A program made the translations under genes and the position numbers. The notes beneath the pieces were generated by a model. The model saw nothing but the letters and a program-made list of their open reading frames with translations. It ran no database searches and had not been told where the DNA came from. A DNA stretch of 64,000 nt, taken from positions 72,309,900 to 72,373,899 of the forward strand of contig NC_134116.1 of NCBI RefSeq assembly GCF_040939455.1, in the 5' to 3' direction. This DNA comes from Microcebus murinus (Eukaryota > Chordata > Mammalia > Primates > Cheirogaleidae). This document shows positions 60,801-64,000 of the stretch, piece after piece; positions within the stretch are counted from its first letter, which is position 1; every line of letters starts with the position of its first letter.

Positions 60801-62010
60801 CTAGAACAGAAAAAATAACCTTTAAAATTTCAAGAATAGGATATGTTCTTCTAGAGTGGCTCTCTGATAGATGGAGACTACTCATGACTATATTGGGGCA
60901 ATTTAGAAATATAGCCTAAAATGTCTAGTAAATTCTAAAAGGTATTTTCTTTATTTTAAAACACCAATGTTCTCTGATAGAGAGAGGCGGCTAGAAGTTT
61001 TTATAAGTTATAATCGCTCTAACACAGAACTCATTTTGGGAAAACTAATTGCTTTATTTTTTTTTAATGGAAACTGTGGCAAAAAAAAGTAATTGCTTTT
61101 TCTCTTGCCATGAGAAGTAATCAGTAATTTGACTTTATTCTCCTGAGGTACCTCTCAAATATTTAACTGAAAAATATTTCTATAAATTAAGAAAGTAAGA
61201 ATTATTTTTCTTTAATAGGAAGCTAAAGGCATAATAAATTAATTGATTCAAAACCACAACAGTCATCTTTTATTGTAACAAAGAGGACCAGGGACTCATG
61301 CTTACTATATTCTCCTATTCCACAACATGACATGTTTATAGTGTTTTCAGCATTTCAACAACAATCTCTGAAAGAATTACAAATGTCATAAACTCTAATT
61401 AGAAAATCACCAATGAAGTCTTAAGTGAGAGAAATTCCCTAGTTACGAACTTGGCCCATTATTACACCATTCTCTATTCCTATGGAGGAAGACAGTTACT
61501 ACAAAGAAAAATGTGCTTACTAAACACACAGGTAAAGGAGATTATTAATTCAACTCATAAAAATCTACACAGTTTCAGAAGAAAGTAGGAAAAGATAAAA
61601 AATGAAATGGAAACTTTTAATTGATTATTTCAATAGAAAAGAAACATCAGACGAGTAGAGAAACGGAACTAAGATATAGTAATTATGCTTAATTAAGTCT
61701 TGGAAAATTATTAAATACATTAAAAACTGTGACATGAAGAGATGGTATAAAAAAGAGCAAATAAAGGAAAGAACCTTAAATACCTAAGAAATGAACTACA
61801 TCCATAAACTAATTATAATTGAGATCCCATTATCAACATTAAGGGGGAAAAAACAACTTTCAGAAAATATGAAAATGGGATGGAAAAACTCTTACTCTTT
61901 AACATCTTTAAGTTGTTCAATATCCTGTACTTTGACATAATCTGGGTCATGTGCCAAAAGGTGAATTGTATATGGAACAACATACTCTGGTAGAAGAGAT
62001 AATAATTTTT
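39776..62010 (-). CDS. PDS5B: PDS5B (APRIN) 3' part, ten coding exons, 5' end outside window
   Basis: PDS5B is a nuclear cohesin regulator. With WAPL, sororin and the ESCO acetyltransferases it controls cohesin release, maintenance and acetylation, and it has been linked to BRCA2 and homologous recombination (family knowledge). The exons, read on the minus strand, are 62010-61896, 60120-59988, 59657-59538, 58506-58444, 57848-57703, 54138-54033, 44656-44217, 44123-44016, 41464-41326 and 39811-39776. They total 1406 nt, or 467 codons plus a 2-nt overhang and a stop, about residues 980-1447 of a ~1447-residue protein. The encoded stretch runs from the last helical HEAT-type segment into a long Lys/Glu/Ser-rich tail with AT-hook-like motifs [14 protein letters not shown] and RGRPSK. 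Every junction has AG/GT splice sites and matching phase. I recognise the protein from diagnostic strings such as [10 protein letters not shown] and [12 protein letters not shown]. The paralogue PDS5A lacks this AT-hook tail, so it is a poor alternative. Confidence 0.96.
39812..41325 (-). other. PDS5B last intron
   Basis: 1514 nt, GTATGT to TTTTCAG on the minus strand. AT-rich unique sequence; I recognise no repeat or RNA gene in it. Confidence 0.8.
41326..41464 (-). CDS. PDS5B: PDS5B penultimate coding exon
   Basis: 139 nt (1 + 46 codons). The first C completes a Val codon, then [28 protein letters not shown] and an acidic [17 protein letters not shown] stretch. The reading has Asn after SSPV, which I do not recall in the human protein. 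The acceptor is CTCTAG and the donor GTATGT. Confidence 0.95.
41755..42515 (+). mobile_element. L2 3' part, long fragment
   Basis: Plus-strand L2 order over ~750 bp: AGATGATGTCACTCCCTC, CACTTCAAATACAGTGTTCTCTCC, GATGGTAAGGTCCATAAGAACCATG and CCTAGCACTTAGTGCTC. It lies inside a PDS5B intron. Confidence 0.8.
43847..43914. repeat. Short intronic repeat with hairpin, copy 1
   Basis: It shares the 25-bp string starting ATCAATCACCTAGGTAAGTT with copy 2 at 49725-49791, and flanking bases are also similar. An AGGTAAG ... CTTACCT inverted repeat forms a 7-bp stem with a 14-nt loop. Confidence 0.75.
44016..44123 (-). CDS. PDS5B: PDS5B exon, third from the 3' end (AT-hook 3)
   Basis: 108 nt (1 + 35 codons + 2). 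It encodes [13 protein letters not shown], then the third AT-hook [11 protein letters not shown], then PSQPKKN. The acceptor used is GCAG. An alternative AG lies 3 nt further upstream (AAAG/CAG) and would add one codon. The donor is GTAAGTT. It is separated from the preceding exon by a 93-nt intron, the shortest in this part of the gene. Confidence 0.95.
44217..44656 (-). CDS. PDS5B: PDS5B exon, fourth from the 3' end (AT-hooks 1 and 2)
   Basis: 440 nt, the largest PDS5B coding exon here: 146 codons in phase 0 plus a 2-nt overhang. It encodes the Lys-rich disordered tail. From the exon start, GRKRGH lies at codons ~41-46 and KRGRPPKP at codons ~81-88. These fall at about residues 1248 and 1288, the documented places of PDS5B AT-hooks 1 and 2, which bind the minor groove of AT-rich DNA. 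A seven-glutamate run (EEEEEEE) follows, then RRAQQ. The exon begins with TCT (Ser); there is no in-exon start codon. The acceptor is preceded by an almost pure C tract. Confidence 0.97.
45166..47364 (-). pseudogene. L1 ORF2 first part (inverted arm): endonuclease and reverse transcriptase
   Basis: Open for ~733 codons from ATG at 47364. Endonuclease motifs are present in order: INVNGLN, QETHLT (Glu), IYAPN (Tyr), GDFNTPL (Asp/Asn), SKIDHILG and SDHSG (Asp/His). The reverse transcriptase contains [12 protein letters not shown] and the FADD box [12 protein letters not shown]. The frame is broken only by the inversion point, so it is a fragment rather than a decayed gene. ORF2p nicks target DNA and copies L1 RNA at the site. 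Confidence 0.93.
47384..49042 (+). pseudogene. L1 ORF2 second part (direct arm): C-terminal half
   Basis: About 552 open codons ending in a normal stop at 49042. It covers the thumb and C-terminal region and ends with the zinc-knuckle-like [18 protein letters not shown], the C-X3-C-X7-H-X4-C pattern of primate L1. No frame break is seen. It lacks a start codon of its own and the catalytic domains, which are on the other strand. Confidence 0.93.
49725..49791. repeat. Short intronic repeat with hairpin, copy 2
   Basis: Partner of 43847-43914. The 25-bp core at 49736-49760 is identical to 43859-43883, followed by TTTTCTTACCTG and a similar TAATGG-type stretch. Confidence 0.75.
49834..50217 (+). 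mobile_element. MLT1 solo LTR (ERVL-MaLR)
   Basis: 384 bp beginning TGCTATGGACTGAATT and ending TAAGACA, with AATTCATATGTTGAAGC, TGTGAGGACATAG and CCAGAACTGTGAGAAAATAAAT between them. No internal genes, so a solo LTR. It lies in a PDS5B intron, antisense to the gene. Confidence 0.85.
50911..51198 (-). mobile_element. Alu, older copy, with 10-bp TSD
   Basis: A minus-strand dimer starting with a long T run, somewhat degraded. Direct repeat TTATACCTCT at 50902-50911 and 51199-51208. Sense to PDS5B. Confidence 0.88.
51245..51560 (-). mobile_element. Old L1 ORF2 relic
   Basis: TAGTGGTGACAGCAGG and TTTTCCTATTTGGTTTATTAAT are the reversed L1 reverse-transcriptase region, heavily decayed. Confidence 0.5.
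52978..53321 (-). mobile_element. Lemur-type Alu with 16-bp TSD
   Basis: A full dimer with T-run start. Direct repeat CTAATTCATTTATTCT at 52962-52977 and 53322-53337, identical. Sense to PDS5B. Confidence 0.95.
54033..54138 (-). CDS. PDS5B: PDS5B exon, fifth from the 3' end
   Basis: 106 nt (1 + 35 codons). The first G completes the Arg codon begun in the upstream exon. It then encodes [30 protein letters not shown] and SDLVR. The tail is acidic, then basic. The donor that agrees with known PDS5B protein is GTGAGA after AGG. A second in-frame donor, GTAAGG, lies 6 nt upstream and would drop Val-Arg. Confidence 0.94.
54560..54695 (+). mobile_element. L2 3' end
   Basis: AGAATGTAAGCATGAATC, then CAGACATAGAGTAGGCACTCAATATATAC, fits the L2 terminus. 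Confidence 0.7.
54832..55160 (-). mobile_element. Lemur-type Alu with 17-bp TSD
   Basis: A full dimer. Direct repeat CCACCATCTTGAGTTCT at 54815-54831 and 55161-55177, identical, so a relatively young insertion. Sense to PDS5B. Confidence 0.95.
55500..55860 (+). mobile_element. L2 fragment
   Basis: CAGACTCTGTGACAGTATCTTCCAG, AACATAACCTGGCTACCTC and CATTTTTCCCTCATTCC fit plus-strand L2. Confidence 0.6.
56610..56924 (-). mobile_element. Lemur-type Alu with 10-bp TSD
   Basis: A full dimer lacking a few bases at the left-monomer end. Direct repeat CTCCTCTTTT at 56600-56609 and 56925-56934. Sense to PDS5B. Confidence 0.9.
57703..57848 (-). CDS. PDS5B: PDS5B exon, sixth from the 3' end
   Basis: 146 nt, phase 0 at the start and a 2-nt overhang (AG) at the end. 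It encodes a Ser/Lys-rich disordered linker containing [21 protein letters not shown] and a Ser-rich [16 protein letters not shown] run. The SP sites (NPSSPG) are plausible proline-directed kinase targets, which is inference. The acceptor is TTTCAG and the donor GTAAGT. Confidence 0.95.
57849..58443 (-). other. PDS5B intron
   Basis: 595 nt, GTACGT to TTTCAG. AT-rich; nothing recognisable inside. Confidence 0.8.
58444..58506 (-). CDS. PDS5B: PDS5B exon, seventh from the 3' end
   Basis: 63 nt, 21 codons, phase 0 at both ends, so skipping it would keep the frame. It encodes [21 protein letters not shown]. The acceptor is CTTGTAG and the donor GTACGT. It is too short to be called as an open reading frame by length and was found by reading from the neighbouring exons. 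Confidence 0.94.
58507..59537 (-). other. PDS5B intron
   Basis: 1031 nt, GTAGTT to TTGTAG. Unique sequence with no recognisable element. Confidence 0.8.
59538..59657 (-). CDS. PDS5B: PDS5B exon, eighth from the 3' end
   Basis: 120 nt, exactly 40 codons in phase 0 at both ends. It encodes [18 protein letters not shown] followed by [20 protein letters not shown]. The segment marks the end of the folded helical body; the Pro-rich stretch leads into the extended tail. The acceptor is TTGCAG and the donor GTAGTTGC. Confidence 0.96.
59658..59987 (-). other. PDS5B intron
   Basis: 330 nt, GTATGT to TTGCAG. No recognisable element. Confidence 0.8.
59988..60120 (-). CDS. PDS5B: PDS5B exon, ninth from the 3' end
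   Basis: 133 nt (1 + 44 codons). The leading A completes the Glu codon split from the upstream exon, then the exon reads [25 protein letters not shown] and [12 protein letters not shown]. It is helical and amphipathic, part of the C-terminal HEAT region. The acceptor is a T-rich tract ending TAG and the donor is GTATGTAG. Confidence 0.95.
60121..61895 (-). other. PDS5B intron
   Basis: 1775 nt of AT-rich unique sequence, with no SINE or LINE that I can recognise. Confidence 0.8.
61896..62010 (-). CDS. PDS5B: PDS5B exon, tenth from the 3' end
   Basis: 115 nt, entered with a 2-nt remainder (AA completing a codon) and left with a 2-nt overhang (GA). It encodes a short helical segment containing [19 protein letters not shown] and [10 protein letters not shown]. 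This is typical of the last HEAT-like helices of the PDS5 body. The acceptor follows a long pyrimidine tract and ends CAG; the donor is GTAAGAG. It is the most 5' exon in the window, and everything above 62010 is intron. Confidence 0.95.
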
Positions 62011-62194
62011 CTGAAAAAGAAAAAAAAAAGAAAAGAAAAAGAAAAAAACAAAACAAAAACACCCAGGTTAGAAAGCCAAATATTAGACACTCTCTCTTTC
62101 ATACTGTATTTCCTGTATCCCAAGAGTTAATCAGAGTATGGCTACAAGAAAAATATACTGAAATACCATGTTAAGGTTCATGATAAATTATACA

Positions 62195-62280
62195 GTTTAT
62201 TCATTCATCCATCATGTCCTTTATTGAAATGCCTACTAAACACACCATGGCTGACGTTACAAAGGCAAATATTTCAGTTT
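62195..62280 (-). mobile_element. L2 3'-end fragment
   Basis: ATTCATTCATCCATCATGTCC, then TGCCTACTAAACACACCATGG, reversed L2 terminus, short and degraded. Confidence 0.45.
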
Positions 62281-63039
62281 TAAAATGCATATGGACAAAG
62301 TAACCCAAACAAACTATATTCATGATTGAGAGACATAAGATCTATTTTTTCTGTTATCATGAGCAATCCTATGTTTAACATTCTCTTTGTAAGCTGCTAA
62401 GCAAAATGAAAAACTTTTAAAGTAAATCTTTCAGAGTCAGTAGGGCACAAAATTAGGAAGTAATGTTTGATACTATTTGTAACAAAAGAACAGATACAAA
62501 GGAATAGACTTGAGAGTTTCTAGGGCATTTTAAATAACAAAAAAACGTTTTCTAGTTTAAATTCAAATATTTTATATGTTAACTGAGATTAGCATATTCT
62601 GTTAGAGAAGTCAGAATGGTAACCCTAACTAAGTTTAATAAAGGGTATGTATTTATAAAAACACTGTATTCATATTCTGGACAATGTCCATTTATATTTC
62701 CTATTTTCAAAATAAAAATAAAAACCAGATGTTTAATCTGGTAGATAATATCATGTGTGTCAATAATGCATCAAATTTTCTTTACTTCTAGTGCTGAACT
62801 TGCAGAGAATGATTTATGCATAACACCATTCATTTCAAGCCAGACACAAAAGAAAAAGAGTAACAAGGTTCATAATTCAGTGAAATTAAAATTAATTTCC
62901 ATCAAATATTTATTGAGTGTTTACTATGCTCTAGGCTTATACTGGAACCTAAAAATATAAAGATGTATAAGATGGGTAAAGAGTTTATACTAAAGCACCA
63001 ACAGAGACAGAAGCTATATTTCATGTGAAAGGTGCCCTA

Positions 63040-63260
63040 AAATAAGAATAGCTAACACATACATACTGAGTACTTCTTTGGGCCATGCATTATGACAGAT
63101 GCTGTATACATATACTTTTTCAATTCTCACAACAATCATAGAAATGAGTATAATTATACCAATTTTACAAATAAAGAAACTAAGGCCCAGATTAAGTAAC
63201 CATCCCAAACATAAACACTAAATGGCAGAGGTGGGATGTGACTGCAGAACCATCACCTTT
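63040..63260 (-). mobile_element. MIR SINE
   Basis: AATTCTCACAACAATCATAGAAATG, CAATTTTACAAATAAAGAAACTAAGGCCC and AATGGCAGAGGTGGGATGTG are reversed MIR. Confidence 0.8.
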
Positions 63261-63459
63261 TTCTAAGGGAAGAAAGGAAGACAAAGAGGGTCACAATGAG
63301 CAGTAACACCAACATTGTATTTTAAAGGATTCAAAAGGTGCAAACCATGCTCCTTGGTTTTTGTTCATTTGTCTGGAAGGGGCAGGAAATAGAGTTGACA
63401 ACAGAGAAAAAAGACGGCTGCACAAATTTAAAGTAATCTAGACTCCATGGATCACAGAG

Positions 63460-63735
63460 TTCATTGTAGGGAACAGACAGAGAAAAAGCATGAAACTCAG
63501 ACTAAGCATGCTAAACATTTCAACTTTATCCTATGAGCAATGGAGAATTAACAGGGATTTAAAGCAAGGAAGCGATATGATCTGATTTGTTTTAGAAGGA
63601 TAATTTTGACAGCCATGTGGCACAGTGGGGAGTGGGGGGGTTAGAAGCAGGAGAACACAGGGGAACACTTACAACAGTGAGGCAGTATATGCAAAAATCC
63701 AAGTGAAATATAGCAAGGAAGGAGAGTAGAGGATA
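63460..63735 (-). mobile_element. L2 ORF2 fragment
   Basis: CTTTATCCTATGAGCAATGGAG, GATATGATCTGATTTGTTTTAGAAGG and GACAGCCATGTGGCACAG fit reversed L2. Confidence 0.65.
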
Positions 63736-64000
63736 GATGTTTAAGACATTTGGAGGAAGAATGAACAGAATTCAATGATGGATGGGGGGGGGAAGGTATG
63801 CAGAATGCCTCTGATTTCTGCCTTGGATAAGTGGATGGATTTCAATGCTGTTTGTTAAACAAGTCATAGAAGTCATAAGGCATACCAATGAACCTCGATG
63901 GGGTAAAGTGAGCAGATGAAAAGTAAACACAAGCACTGATATGTCAGCTACAGATGAGAAAAAAACAGCAAAGATCAAAGACTTGTACTTTTTTTAAACT

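Larger units (their letters stand above)
62011..64000 (-). other. PDS5B intron, partial (continues past window)
   Basis: The 3' part of an intron ending in a long purine-poor tract (A/G-rich on the plus strand at 62011-62060) and CAG. It holds a small L2 tail (62195-62280), a minus-strand MIR (63040-63260) and a minus-strand L2 fragment (63460-63735). No exon is recognisable between 62011 and 64000. Confidence 0.7.

Overview
The window is nuclear DNA from a primate, most likely a lemur. The full-length Alu copies carry a TAAATAGAAAG block and an ATTAATTGGCCAACTAAT block between their two monomers, an arrangement I associate with strepsirrhine Alus. The L1 copies, MIR, L2, MLT1, MER2 and MER5 relics, CA/GA microsatellites and a spliced vertebrate gene all fit this. 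There are no operons, phage or CRISPR arrays.

The only protein-coding gene I can support is the 3' end of PDS5B (APRIN, a cohesin regulator), on the minus strand from about 62.0 kb down to about 36.8 kb. Ten coding exons are visible. They give the last ~467 codons: the end of the HEAT-repeat body, then a charged disordered tail with three AT-hook-like motifs, then the stop codon, then a ~2.9 kb 3' UTR. All reading frames join across canonical splice sites. The 5' two-thirds of the gene lies beyond position 64000.

From 1 to ~36.8 kb is the flank downstream of PDS5B. It is repeat-rich and holds no supported functional gene. It contains a U6 snRNA/L1 chimeric retrocopy (53-392), a lemur-type Alu (3.8 kb), a MER2 transposon (3.2 kb), a 5'-truncated young L1 (6.8-7.9 kb), older minus-strand L1 relics (9.8-10.5 and 17.9-19.8 kb), a 500 bp imperfect palindrome of L1-derived sequence (13.3-13.8 kb), a processed RPL21 pseudogene (22.8-23.4 kb), an MLT1 LTR inserted in an old L2 (24.2-25.5 kb), and very old plus-strand L1/HAL1-like relics (29.9-36.0 kb).

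The PDS5B introns hold four minus-strand Alus in gene-sense orientation, L2 fragments, an MLT1 LTR, and a young 4.1 kb L1. That L1 was inverted by twin priming: the first ~733 codons of ORF2 lie on the minus strand and the last ~552 on the plus strand, both open. I see no previously undescribed biological system. The most unusual items are the retrotransposition products (U6/L1 chimera, twin-primed L1 with a possible tiny 3' transduction), the palindrome, and a pair of related ~70 bp intronic sequences with a small hairpin.
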